Positions 8,367-16,142 of a stretch of 64,000 nt of DNA are shown here, one piece after another. The notes under the pieces were generated by a model. That model made no database searches. It saw nothing but the letters and a program-made list of their open reading frames with translations, and was not told the DNA's origin. The DNA is from G965267605 sp965267605. GTDB taxonomy: Bacteria; Bacteroidota; Bacteroidia; Flavobacteriales_E; Vicingaceae. The translations under genes and the position numbers were made by a program. Each line of letters starts with the position of its first letter. Within the stretch, counting starts at the first letter, position 1. The stretch lies in NCBI GenBank assembly GCA_965267605.1, contig OZ254088.1, forward strand, positions 868,001-932,000, read 5' to 3'.

Positions 8367-9194
8367 TTAGAATTGTATGTTGATCGCTTCACCCGTTAGT
8401 AGATCCGGGTTAAGCGTTATCTTCTTTCCACCGTTGATGGAGATTGAACATGTGTTCGGACCTGAAGAACCTTCGTTCTCTGCATATACTACCAGGTGGT
8501 TGTCACCAGGCTTTACCAGAAGTGAGAAGTGATCTCCCGCTTTTCTCAGGGTGTGGTGGTTGATTACCCACACACCATTCAGGCTCACAGAAACAATGTC
8601 TCCATCTTCTGCAGCGTGGTCCCACAGCCTTAGGTCTACGTGTGGACTGTTAACCGTTACCGTATTCGTTACATCATAGGTAGAAGGATCTGGGCCTTTG
8701 CCTGGCATGTTTACACGAATAAGGAGTGTGTTACTCTCGTCACCTATTTCATTTTCTATATGCCACCTCACGTTGAAATGTGTTAGATCGTCCCAATCTT
8801 GCTGCGACTGCATAAGGAAGCAGAACGTATAAGTGATTCGCTTACCATTAATCTGAACGTGAGGGTCAGTCTTTAGAAGCTCTGTTGTGAAATCCTGCGC
8901 GTGTAGCTTATTCGTGCCAGCCCAGAAGCCAACTTTACCCATCCTGATCTTGTGGAAGCACTTCATGTCTGCATTCATGTCGAATGAAATGTTCACAGAT
9001 CCCATGTAGGGGATATTGCCACATGTGGCATCTGATTGCCATGTAGAGTCTCCCAGCATCACTGCAGTAGGATGCTTGATTCTCATGTTACGACAAGCCA
9101 CTTCAAAGAAATCCAGCTTGGTACTTTTCTTCGTACAGGAAGTAATACTCAGTACTCCTGCGAAAGCGATAAGGATGAGTAGATACTTTTTCAT
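8367..9194 (-). CDS. Lipoprotein C of a three-member paralog family with shared C-terminal domain
   Basis: 275 residues. Lipoprotein signal MKKYLLILIAFAGVLSITSC, lipidated Cys at 20, then the family stamp TKKSTKLDFFE. Two parts follow: an N-terminal beta-rich region (about 30-165; LGDSTWQSDATCG, TYTFCFLMQSQQDWD, RWHIENEIGD.SNTL) and a C-terminal domain (about 172-275; LRLWDHAAEDGDIVSVSLNG, YAENEGSSGPNTCSISI, LLTGEAINIQF). The C-terminal domain is shared with the genes at 9281, 10118 and 10935. The N-terminal half is closest to the 9281 protein and the C-terminal half to the 10118 protein, as if assembled from both. No catalytic motif is seen; a surface-anchored binding or structural role is an inference. 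Last gene of the cluster; a 9-bp inverted repeat lies five bases before its start. Confidence 0.75.
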   Translation of the reverse strand: MKKYLLILIAFAGVLSITSCTKKSTKLDFFEVACRNMRIKHPTAVMLGDSTWQSDATCGNIPYMGSVNISFDMNADMKCFHKIRMGKVGFWAGTNKLHAQDFTTELLKTDPHVQINGKRITYTFCFLMQSQQDWDDLTHFNVRWHIENEIGDESNTLLIRVNMPGKGPDPSTYDVTNTVTVNSPHVDLRLWDHAAEDGDIVSVSLNGVWVINHHTLRKAGDHFSLLVKPGDNHLVVYAENEGSSGPNTCSISINGGKKITLNPDLLTGEAINIQF

Positions 9195-9198
9195 TTCT

Positions 9199-9226
9199 AT
9201 TGATTAGCGCGTTTGATCTAATCAAT
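9199..9226. promoter_or_regulatory. Perfect 9-bp inverted repeat directly before lipoprotein C
   Basis: ATTGATTAG (9199-9207) and CTAATCAAT (9218-9226) are perfect inverted repeats with a 10-base spacer, ending four bases before the ATG at 9194. There is no T-run on the minus strand, so it is not an ordinary terminator of the upstream gene. It could be an operator or a stem that hides the start site. Confidence 0.5.
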
Positions 9227-9280
9227 ACAAATGCTATGCCAAAAAGTGGATCAACGAGGGTAGGGAAGATGCGATTGAAA

Positions 9281-10108
9281 CTATCTCTTGTTCACATCAA
9301 TAGATTTACCCCTGAGCTTCCGCATATGCAGCTCTATCGTTCGATGCCCATGGAATGCTATTTCACACGTATTCAAACCTGAAGCTTGATTATGAGCGTA
9401 TACGTTGAGTAAATTCTGACCAACTTTTAGAGGAAGCGTGTATGTGGCTCCAGCATTGGTGATCGTCATATTGCTGGCAAGCGTAACTCCGTTCATACAA
9501 ATGGTAACACGATCACCATCTTCACCCGCGTTATCGCGTACCGTAAAAGTTATGACGTTGTCCGTAGTAGCAACTGTTTCCACAACCTCATAAATCTTAC
9601 AGGTTCCAAACTTGCAAACTTCAGCGCAAAGCGTGTTGCTCCAATCACCTATTTCATTTTGAATATGCCAATTGAGGTGGATGCAGCCCAGTTTATCCCA
9701 ATCGGCCTGGGATGCAAGTTGAAAACAGAATATGTATGTAACCTGATTGCCTGTAATTGCTACGGATGACTGGGTAGCCAACAGGCTTTGGGTATGTGAT
9801 GTTGCCTGAAATTGATTTCCTGATTTATCCTTGAAGATAACGTCACCCATATTGATCGCATAGATACAATCCTTGTCGCCTTTAAAGTCGAACTTAACTT
9901 CAACAGCTCCGGAGTAGGGAGTTGTCCCACAGGTAGCATCGGATTGCCAGGTAGAATCACCAAGCATAAGCGCAACGGGATTAGATATTTTCATACCACG
10001 ACATTTGGTCTTGAAAAAGTTCAGTCGTGTGTCTTTCTTGTTACATCCGTATAACAGAACTGACAAGAGAATCAGAATCCAAAAGGAGTTCTTTTTAAAG
10101 AATTGCAC
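9281..10108 (-). CDS. Lipoprotein B of the paralog family
   Basis: 275 residues. Signal ends in LLSVLLYGC (lipidated Cys about 22), followed by NKKDTRLNFFKTKC. The N-terminal half keeps LGDSTWQSDATCG, YIFCFQLASQADWDKL and NWHIQNEIGDWSNTL. The C-terminal domain is the most divergent of the set: VRDNAGEDGDRVTICMNG, YAHNQASGLNTCEIAF and a basic tail KLRGKSIDVNKR in place of the hydrophobic INIQF ending. Cysteines are more numerous than in its paralogs (CIYAI, LCAEVCKFGTCK), so extra disulfides are possible in the periplasm. The gene begins nine bases after lipoprotein A. Function unknown. Confidence 0.72.
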   Translation of the reverse strand: MQFFKKNSFWILILLSVLLYGCNKKDTRLNFFKTKCRGMKISNPVALMLGDSTWQSDATCGTTPYSGAVEVKFDFKGDKDCIYAINMGDVIFKDKSGNQFQATSHTQSLLATQSSVAITGNQVTYIFCFQLASQADWDKLGCIHLNWHIQNEIGDWSNTLCAEVCKFGTCKIYEVVETVATTDNVITFTVRDNAGEDGDRVTICMNGVTLASNMTITNAGATYTLPLKVGQNLLNVYAHNQASGLNTCEIAFHGHRTIELHMRKLRGKSIDVNKR

Positions 10109-10117
10109 GTGTTATAC

Positions 10118-10924
10118 TTAGAACTGGATGTTTACTGCTTCTCCGGTAAGGAGGTTTGGTTCCAGTTTGATCTCCTGTCCGTTATTAATGGATATGGAGC
10201 ACGTGTTAGGTCCTGAAGAACCTTCATTCTCTGCAAAGATGATCAGGTGATTGTCTCCCGGCTTGATCTTGGCCGTAAAGTAGTGTCCTGCGATGGATAG
10301 GGTATGGTGCTCAATGATCCAAACATCGTTCAGATTAACAGAAACGATATCACCGTCTTCTGAAGCATGATCCCACAAACGGAACGTAATCTCGTCATCG
10401 TTCACATTTACAGTTTGCTTCACTGTATAGGTAGAAGGATCAACAGGTTTACCTGGAATATTGATTCTCAATAGCAGGCTATTGCTCCAGTTGCCAATTT
10501 CGTTCTCAACATTCCATCTTAGGATGATGTGTGTGAGTGCATCCCAATTTGCCTGAGAGTTCATGGTGTAACACCACGTGAATGTTACGCGTTGACCAGA
10601 CTTGCTAACCAAAGCACTACTTACTTCTCTCGATTCAGTATAAGTAGCAGGAATTTGATTCGCACCAGCAAAGAATTCAACCTTACCCATTCTAATGAGG
10701 TGAAGACATGCTTCATCACTTAGATAATCAAAAGAAACGCTGATCGATCCTGTTAGAGGGTCGCTACTGCAAGTACCCGTAGGTAACCAATCGTAAGTAG
10801 GGTTTTCGATCTTCATCTTGTTGCACTGGGTTTCGATGAAGTGTAGTCGCGTGTCCTTCTTTGTACACGAGTTAAACCCTACAGAAACAAGCAGAATGCA
10901 GATGATGGCTGAGAACTTCTTCAT
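10118..10924 (-). CDS. Lipoprotein A of the paralog family
   Basis: 268 residues. Lipoprotein signal MKKFSAIICILLVSVGFNSC, Cys at 20, then TKKDTRLHFIETQC. The N-terminal half lacks the LGDSTWQSDATCG block of its two paralogs and instead has DWLPTGTCSSDPLTG at the same place; it retains FTWCYTMNSQANWDAL and RWNVENEIGNWSNSL. The C-terminal domain is nearly identical in pattern to lipoprotein C: FRLWDHASEDGDIVSVNLND, FAENEGSSGPNTCSISI, LLTGEAVNIQF. It starts ten bases after the barrel protein gene and is followed by lipoprotein B after nine bases, so these are probably cotranscribed. Confidence 0.75.
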   Translation of the reverse strand: MKKFSAIICILLVSVGFNSCTKKDTRLHFIETQCNKMKIENPTYDWLPTGTCSSDPLTGSISVSFDYLSDEACLHLIRMGKVEFFAGANQIPATYTESREVSSALVSKSGQRVTFTWCYTMNSQANWDALTHIILRWNVENEIGNWSNSLLLRINIPGKPVDPSTYTVKQTVNVNDDEITFRLWDHASEDGDIVSVNLNDVWIIEHHTLSIAGHYFTAKIKPGDNHLIIFAENEGSSGPNTCSISINNGQEIKLEPNLLTGEAVNIQF

Positions 10925-10934
10925 TATCTTAAAG

Positions 10935-12194
10935 TTACGGATTATAAATCAGCTGAATTGCCATTGAGCCCTTCAAATCCGATTTGAGTATGACCTGTTG
11001 TGTTCCAAAGGCATCTGCTACTCTCACGGCAGCCGTGTTCGGAGGTTGTCGACCCAGGTTATGGGCATACAACACCAGATCGTTTGTACCCTTGTTTAGT
11101 TCAATTTCAAGCAGTTTCTTTTCTCGTACCAGTTCGTACTTTTCGAGAATTGGTTCCCCGTTGAGGTACAGCGATATGATATCTCCATCCACGATCTTAT
11201 CATCCCAAACGATGATCTTCACCTTTCTGTCATTCACAGAAAGCTGTTGGCTGATCTCATAACGTCTGTTGTTAACGAATTTAGGTGTGGTGTCAATAGG
11301 AGGAGGGATGTTCTTCAAAGAATCCTCAATCTCCTTCTTACGCTTTCTATCCTTTTCAGCCGCAAGACGATCTTCCATCTCTTTCTTCCTGCGCTCCTCT
11401 TCAGCTAGTCTGGCAGAATCAGCTGGGTCGATCGGAACGAAATTGATGCCTTTCTTCCTACTCTTGAAGCTAATGCGATGGATCTTTCCTAGTTCCGCAA
11501 ACTGATACTTTGCAGATAGATTCAGCCCAATAAAGCTTCCATCCGTACGGAACTTATCGGTTACTACAGTAGTTCCTTCACGGTCAATTCTATAGTCTGC
11601 ATTCAACAGATCTCCCTGCGTTGTAAAGTTGTAATTCAACCCAATGGCGAACAACCAGTGTCTGTCGTATACTTTCTGAATCCCGATTTCCGGAATGACG
11701 GATAAACTATATTCCGAAAAATTCGCATCCATGAACAGCTCTTCGTTGTTGATTGGGAATACCCTGTATTCACTCACGGTACCTTTCCCAATCACGTTGT
11801 ATGAAAGTCCACCCTGCAGATAACAGTATGTGTTGTCTTCATCAAGGGGTAAGCTGAAGTGAAAGTTTCCGAAGAAGTTGTAATGGAAGTTCAGTACATC
11901 AATGTTGACCTTATATCCTGAGTTTCTACTCGCAAAATCCTGATCCCTCAGCTTCCACCAAAGTGCACTTTGTGCCATCCCTGCCTCAATTCCGATACGA
12001 TCCTTGAGTCTTAGGTAAAACGATCCACCGGTCCTCAAGGGTAAGCTGAAGTTATTGCTAAGAATGCTTCCTTTCGAATCTACCTGCTTTAACAAATACC
12101 CCGAAGAAAGGTTAGCTCCAACGTATAATCTGGTCTGAGAGAACGCTGTTATTCCCAGCAGACTCAAAACGATGAATGTTAGTTTTCTAAGCAT
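10935..12194 (-). CDS. Outer-membrane beta-barrel protein carrying the shared C-terminal domain
   Basis: 419 residues. Signal peptide MLRKLTFIVLSLLGITAFSQ, then a region of alternating hydrophobic strands with aromatic residues (about 21-225; LYVGANLSSGYLLKQVD, GGSFYLRLKDRIGIEAGMA, LFAIGLNYNFTTQGDLL, GLNLSAKYQF) that fits an eight-strand-type outer-membrane barrel. A charged coiled-coil-like linker (about 255-300; EEERRKKEMEDRLAAEKDRK) leads to a C-terminal domain (about 310-419; IIVWDDKIVDGDIISLYLNG, LVLYAHNLGRQPPNTAAVRV) homologous to the ends of lipoproteins A, B and C. A barrel, a long linker and a domain shared with three surface-type lipoproteins suggest a complex at the outer membrane, which is an inference. 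Confidence 0.72.
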   Translation of the reverse strand: MLRKLTFIVLSLLGITAFSQTRLYVGANLSSGYLLKQVDSKGSILSNNFSLPLRTGGSFYLRLKDRIGIEAGMAQSALWWKLRDQDFASRNSGYKVNIDVLNFHYNFFGNFHFSLPLDEDNTYCYLQGGLSYNVIGKGTVSEYRVFPINNEELFMDANFSEYSLSVIPEIGIQKVYDRHWLFAIGLNYNFTTQGDLLNADYRIDREGTTVVTDKFRTDGSFIGLNLSAKYQFAELGKIHRISFKSRKKGINFVPIDPADSARLAEEERRKKEMEDRLAAEKDRKRKKEIEDSLKNIPPPIDTTPKFVNNRRYEISQQLSVNDRKVKIIVWDDKIVDGDIISLYLNGEPILEKYELVREKKLLEIELNKGTNDLVLYAHNLGRQPPNTAAVRVADAFGTQQVILKSDLKGSMAIQLIYNP

Positions 12195-12233
12195 GAAGTG
12201 CGATTTTCTATCGTTAGAACAATTTTCGTGCCA

Positions 12234-12770
12234 TCATTTGCCAATGAAGACGAGCTCTCCATCAACGTTGGTTTCATCCCATCCTCCCTGGTCATAGTCG
12301 TTTCTGACATGTTCAGAGTACGTAAGGACTAACTTATTGTTTCTTAGTTCTTTAATTGAGTAATCCCGGTCAAGGGTAACACCTATCTTCTTCTTACTGC
12401 TATCCCTCCAGAACCAGGTGCCATCTTCCGTAGTTACATCACCATCAAAGTCAGTGATCATCTGGTATACACCCTTCCTTCTGATACTGAGGTCTTTGTT
12501 ATACGTATAGGTTTCTACTACCTCTGTGAAATCGAATATGGATTTGATCGTCATCTCTCCGTTTTGCACGCTTGTCTCACGCGTGAAGGCAAATGTGTTT
12601 CCAGAATAGTTGGTAGAAGAGGCATAAGTTTCTAGCATGGTCTGCAATACCCACTCGTTTTTGAGCCTGGCTTCACGCGACCGGAGCGAGATAAACGGGT
12701 CGTCCGATCCCTTCTTACAGGAAGTCAGCCATACAAGTGGCAACAAAGCCAGATACCATCGGAGTTTCAT
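12234..12770 (-). CDS. Small lipoprotein of unknown function
   Basis: 178 residues. MKLRWYLALLPLVWLTSC is a lipoprotein signal with Cys at 18, followed by KKGSDDPFISLRSREARLKNEW. The remainder is predicted beta-rich (SIFDFTEVVETYTYNKD, GTWFWRDSSKKKIGV, ELRNNKLVLTYSEHV), like the small lipocalin-like lipoproteins common in Bacteroidota; no family is named with confidence. It is the first gene of the minus-strand cluster 12770 to 8367, 39 bases before the barrel gene, and is divergent from mtgA. A TAGTTTTG box at 12791-12798 (minus strand) would give a leader of about 14 bases. Confidence 0.7.
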   Translation of the reverse strand: MKLRWYLALLPLVWLTSCKKGSDDPFISLRSREARLKNEWVLQTMLETYASSTNYSGNTFAFTRETSVQNGEMTIKSIFDFTEVVETYTYNKDLSIRRKGVYQMITDFDGDVTTEDGTWFWRDSSKKKIGVTLDRDYSIKELRNNKLVLTYSEHVRNDYDQGGWDETNVDGELVFIGK

Positions 12771-12771
12771 G

Positions 12772-12806
12772 CAGATTCGCTATCTTTTTCCAAAACTACG
12801 AATCTG
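12772..12806. promoter_or_regulatory. Inverted repeat and -7 box filling the 36-base divergent gap of mtgA
   Basis: CAGATTCG (12772-12779) and CGAATCTG (12799-12806) are perfect 8-bp arms separated by 19 bases. They exactly bracket the gap between the ATG at 12770 on the minus strand and the mtgA start at 12807. Within the spacer, TAGTTTTG on the minus strand (12791-12798) is an exact TAnnTTTG -7 box for the lipoprotein, and TATCTTTT (12781-12788) on the plus strand matches seven of eight positions for mtgA. Confidence 0.5.
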
Positions 12807-13508
12807 TTGAAGAAGTATTTGAAAGTAGCGTGGAAATGGACGTGGAGAATTGCGCTGGTCTTTCTGATACTTACCAATCTGTGGGTACTGGCCTATCGTT
12901 GGATCAACCCCCCGATTACGTATCTCATGGTTTCCAAATACATGGAAGACGACAGCGAGGATGCCTCTATAGCTTACAATTGGGAGGATATTGAAGATAT
13001 CTCTCCACATCTTCAACTGGCCGTTATTTGCTCAGAAGATCAGAAGTTCATTAAGCACAACGGTATCAGTTGGACTGCCATTGAAAAAGCAATGGAGGAT
13101 AAGAAGAAGGGAAAGAAATTGAGAGGGGCGAGCACGATTACGCAACAGGTAGCCAAGAACGCCTTTCTATGGCCAGGAAGGAGTTGGGTTCGTAAGGGGT
13201 TTGAATTTTATTTCACCATGTTGATCGAACTCTATTGGCCAAAGAAGCGGATATTGGAAGTATACCTTAATATCATTGAACTGGGGCCAGGTGTTTATGG
13301 CGCGCAGGCGGCAGCTGAGAAGTATTTCAAACGCGATGCGAAAGACCTGAGTAAGAACCAGTCCGCGCTCATTGCAGTTGTGTTGCCCAATCCTATTAAG
13401 ATGTCTCTGGCCAGGCCCTCATCTTACATGCGCAAGCGGAGGGGTTGGGTAACCAATCAAATGCGACTATTTGGAGGTACAGGGTACTTGAAGAAACTCG
13501 ATGAATAA
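12807..13508 (+). CDS. mtgA: Monofunctional peptidoglycan glycosyltransferase MtgA
   Basis: 233 residues. One N-terminal membrane segment (about 13-31) then a GT51 domain: SEDQKFIKHNGISW with the first catalytic Glu at 77, GASTITQQVAKN, KKRILEVYLNIIELGPGVYG and AAEKYFKRDAKDLS. No transpeptidase domain follows, so it polymerises lipid II into glycan strands without cross-linking. Length is normal for MtgA (about 240). The start is a TTG directly after the right arm of the inverted repeat; no in-frame ATG precedes the membrane segment and the next Met (41) would remove it. The end overlaps the DUF6973-like gene by eight bases. Confidence 0.9.
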   Translation: MKKYLKVAWKWTWRIALVFLILTNLWVLAYRWINPPITYLMVSKYMEDDSEDASIAYNWEDIEDISPHLQLAVICSEDQKFIKHNGISWTAIEKAMEDKKKGKKLRGASTITQQVAKNAFLWPGRSWVRKGFEFYFTMLIELYWPKKRILEVYLNIIELGPGVYGAQAAAEKYFKRDAKDLSKNQSALIAVVLPNPIKMSLARPSSYMRKRRGWVTNQMRLFGGTGYLKKLDE

Positions 13509-14115
13509 GGCGATACTGGTCATATGTCTGTTTATTCCGTTTCTGGGAACTGCACAGAAGAATGCCTGGCAGCGGTTCTGGGAATTACCCCTGGCAGAGA
13601 AAACATGGGTAGCCTTACACCCAGTGAAGGCCAAGAAGGTTTGGGAACTTAAACCGAAGGTTGATTCCCTGGTGGGCCTTGCCAAGAAATATCCCGCGTT
13701 GGATGGAGATGAGGCGGGCGGACAAGTGGATGCTTTTCGGCACCTATGTTGGATGTATCTGGTGGCTCAAAAGATTGGAAAGAAACCGGCATTAAGATTG
13801 GGAAAAGCGCATGAAAGAGGTAACCATCAGCAATTCAAAAAGAAGAAGTACAATGCCGCCAATCCTCCTGACAGGGCAAGTATGGCAATGGACCTATATA
13901 ACAACAGGGTAGGAGTAGCCATTCAGCAGCATAAGGTTTATGAATCAGGCGACATTGTTGGATACATAGCTGGTCTAATCGCTCAGGGCGCTGCTAAACG
14001 GATACGCAAGGATGACGATGGAAATTCCCTCAGTTTACACGGATTCAAAGTTCTGGAGTGGCAGGGGAGATGGAACAACGGGCGTGTGGTGGTTCCAAGT
14101 GACCAGATGAATTGA
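13501..14115 (+). CDS. Exported DUF6973-like protein
   Basis: 204 residues. Signal peptide MNKAILVICLFIPFLGTAQ. The core carries GGQVDAFRHLCWMYLVAQKI, LGKAHERGNH and AMDLYNNRVGVAI, the conserved D.FRH..W, A..HE and MDL.NN.G pattern I associate with DUF6973, also found as the last domain of some polymorphic-toxin-type proteins. The paired His/Asp/Glu positions suggest an enzyme or metal site, but no activity is known to me. It overlaps mtgA by eight bases, so a wall-related role is suggested by context only. The gene ends in a long inverted repeat shared with the convergent LRR gene. Confidence 0.7.
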   Translation: MNKAILVICLFIPFLGTAQKNAWQRFWELPLAEKTWVALHPVKAKKVWELKPKVDSLVGLAKKYPALDGDEAGGQVDAFRHLCWMYLVAQKIGKKPALRLGKAHERGNHQQFKKKKYNAANPPDRASMAMDLYNNRVGVAIQQHKVYESGDIVGYIAGLIAQGAAKRIRKDDDGNSLSLHGFKVLEWQGRWNNGRVVVPSDQMN

Positions 14116-14191
14116 AGAAGTGGTGAGATGAGAGTAGTTAGTATTGAGTAAACTCCTAATGAACTCAATACTCATATCCCACTACTTCTTC
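14114..14191. terminator. Long imperfect inverted repeat between convergent genes
   Basis: An inner perfect 10-bp stem (AGTATTGAGT 14140-14149 with ACTCAATACT 14163-14172) and an outer perfect 8-bp arm pair (GAAGAAGT 14114-14121 with ACTTCTTC 14184-14191) form a hairpin spanning both stop codons. A CTTTTT run follows at 14192-14197 on the plus strand. Probable two-way terminator. Confidence 0.6.
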
Positions 14192-15030
14192 ACTTTTTCC
14201 TTGTCTTTCACCAGGATCCGACACTTAGGCAGGAGTACTTTCAGGATATCGACATCCTTATCTGAAATGGAATTCCCCCGAATGTCAAGCTCCCTGAGCT
14301 TTTGAAGATTGGAGATGTCTTCAGAGATTTTCTCTAGCTTGTTGTTGCGTAGCGACAAGTACTCAAGATTCCTGAGTTGCATAAACACTGATGGCAATGT
14401 GGTGATATTGTTGTCTGATAATGAAAGGTGAGTGAGCGACCTGGCTCTACTAATGCCTGTTGGCAATGCCGTTAGTCCGCATTTTTTGAGGTTAACGGTT
14501 TTGAGCTTTTTGAATTTCTCCCAGCACATGGGTAAATCCTTAAGGTTAGTTTGTTCTATATGCAGCTGATTAAGCTCTGGTAGCAGGCATAGCGTTGGAG
14601 GAATCTTCAATGCATCGCACTCATTTCTGACAATGCTGAGTGATTTAAGGTTGTACCATCCTCCAATCTCTTCCGGGAGAGAATCCAGGGAAGTGCCTAC
14701 GAAGTCTACATACAGCAAACTCTTCATAGATTCTACTTCTTTAGGGAGTGCATTCAACCTGTTTCCCCTTGTGTACAATCGCATCAAAGACGTAAGATTA
14801 CCCACTGCCGAAGGAAGAGATTCCAGGCTGTTGTTGATGAGCGTCAGTCGCTGAAGGTTGACCAGCTTTTCAAGCTTATCGATGTTCTTGTTGAGGTCAA
14901 CTTCTTTGACTTCAAGTACGTAAGCAGCCCGCCATCCTTTGGCCGCTTTCTTAATGTCGTTATAGGTAGATTGCTGTGCAGAGGATGCAATTCCAATCAC
15001 AAGTGCTATGCACAGCAAAGAGAAGCGCAT
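14182..15030 (-). CDS. Exported leucine-rich repeat protein
   Basis: 282 residues. Signal peptide MRFSLLCIALVIGIASSAQQ, then about eight leucine-rich repeats of the 23-residue bacterial type (for example NLQRLTLINNSLESLPSAVG, NLKSLSIVRNECDALKIPP, SLTHLSLSDNNITTLPSVFM, NLEYLSLRNNKLEKISEDIS). The C-terminal tail is lysine-rich (ILVKDKEKVKK). LRR solenoids bind proteins; the partner is unknown. There is no enzymatic domain or sorting domain, so a periplasmic location is expected. Its ATG shares a base with the stop of the MscS gene (TAATG), indicating coupling. Confidence 0.85.
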   Translation of the reverse strand: MRFSLLCIALVIGIASSAQQSTYNDIKKAAKGWRAAYVLEVKEVDLNKNIDKLEKLVNLQRLTLINNSLESLPSAVGNLTSLMRLYTRGNRLNALPKEVESMKSLLYVDFVGTSLDSLPEEIGGWYNLKSLSIVRNECDALKIPPTLCLLPELNQLHIEQTNLKDLPMCWEKFKKLKTVNLKKCGLTALPTGISRARSLTHLSLSDNNITTLPSVFMQLRNLEYLSLRNNKLEKISEDISNLQKLRELDIRGNSISDKDVDILKVLLPKCRILVKDKEKVKK

Positions 15031-16094
15031 TATGCTTTCTGTTCAATATTGTAAATGGTCTGGGTTGGGAACGCCATATCCAATCCTGCTTCATTGAACC
15101 TGTTTAGAACAGCGAGGTTTATTTTGGTATTGGTCTCACCAATGTGCTTGTCCTTCCTAATCCAATAAACACATGTAATACCCAGAGCAAAGTCTCCGAA
15201 GGTGTCGAAAGTAGTGTGATCCGCGTCCTCAACATCCTCTTCGTGCTCTTTTAGAATTTCTTTCAATATGGATATTGCCTGTTCCATTTGAGCACCGGTC
15301 ATATCATAAGTTAGTCCAACAGCAAGGATCACTTTTCTGCTTGGCTCCAACGAAACATTCTCGATCGCATTTTTAGTGAAAACAGAATTAGGCAGCGTAA
15401 CAACCCTGCCCTCAAGTGTACGGATCCTGGTTTTTCGGATACCAACATCCTCTACCACACCCTCAAATCCGTTGATCTTAATCCTGTCTCCAAGTGTGAA
15501 GGGCTTATCCGCAAATACTGTGATACCACCGAAGATGTTTTCCACAGAGTCCTTTGCAGCCATTGCCAGCGCAAGACCACCAATACCAAGACCCGCAATC
15601 AGTGCACCTACATCGTATCCTGCATTGTTAAGTGCTACAATAATACCTACGATCCATATAACGGAACGAAGGAGCTTTCTAACCACCGGTATCAATTGAT
15701 CATCCAGATCGCTTTCGGTCTTTTCGGTAAGTGGAACAAGGTATTCCTGGATCATTGCATCAACCACCCTCGCTACTAACCACGTAACGTTTATAGCGAT
15801 AAGGATGTAGTAGATTTTGTTGGTCCAGTTGTTCATCCATTCCGTCATGTTCAGCGATTCGATTCCGAAGTAGAATCCCAGAATGGCAATACCAAATACT
15901 ACCGGCTCCTCCAACATGTCGATGAGGATATCATCGAGTCGTGTTTTGGTGCGCGCTGTTAGCTTCTTAATGATCTTACTGAAGATCCAGTATACGATCT
16001 TGGCTACGATCAGGCCACCCGCTATTATTCCAAGCGCGATAAGCCATTCACCGACCGTATTCATATAAAATTCTTTGTCAAGAAAGTCTTTCAT
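15030..16094 (-). CDS. MscS-family mechanosensitive channel
   Basis: 354 residues. Four to five N-terminal membrane segments (up to about residue 185) and the pore helix region GALIAGLGIGGLALAMAAKD followed by SVENIFGGITVFADKPFTLG and the MscS beta domain (DRIKINGFEGVVEDVGIRKT, VVTLPNSVFTKNAIEN). Members open under membrane tension to release osmolytes. The extra N-terminal segments make it longer than E. coli MscS (286) and closer to the YbdG/YnaI-type subfamilies. Located in the inner membrane. It lies 48 bases after the amidase gene and is coupled to the LRR gene. Confidence 0.9.
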   Translation of the reverse strand: MKDFLDKEFYMNTVGEWLIALGIIAGGLIVAKIVYWIFSKIIKKLTARTKTRLDDILIDMLEEPVVFGIAILGFYFGIESLNMTEWMNNWTNKIYYILIAINVTWLVARVVDAMIQEYLVPLTEKTESDLDDQLIPVVRKLLRSVIWIVGIIVALNNAGYDVGALIAGLGIGGLALAMAAKDSVENIFGGITVFADKPFTLGDRIKINGFEGVVEDVGIRKTRIRTLEGRVVTLPNSVFTKNAIENVSLEPSRKVILAVGLTYDMTGAQMEQAISILKEILKEHEEDVEDADHTTFDTFGDFALGITCVYWIRKDKHIGETNTKINLAVLNRFNEAGLDMAFPTQTIYNIEQKA

Positions 16095-16142
16095 AACTCA
16101 CGAATTCAGGGCAAAAATACTATTCGAAACAGAACAACGCGT

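Noticed and set aside
15376..15699. 107-residue plus-strand frame inside the MscS gene
   Set aside because: Antisense shadow of a clear MscS coding sequence, with Ser/Pro-rich composition typical of shadows.
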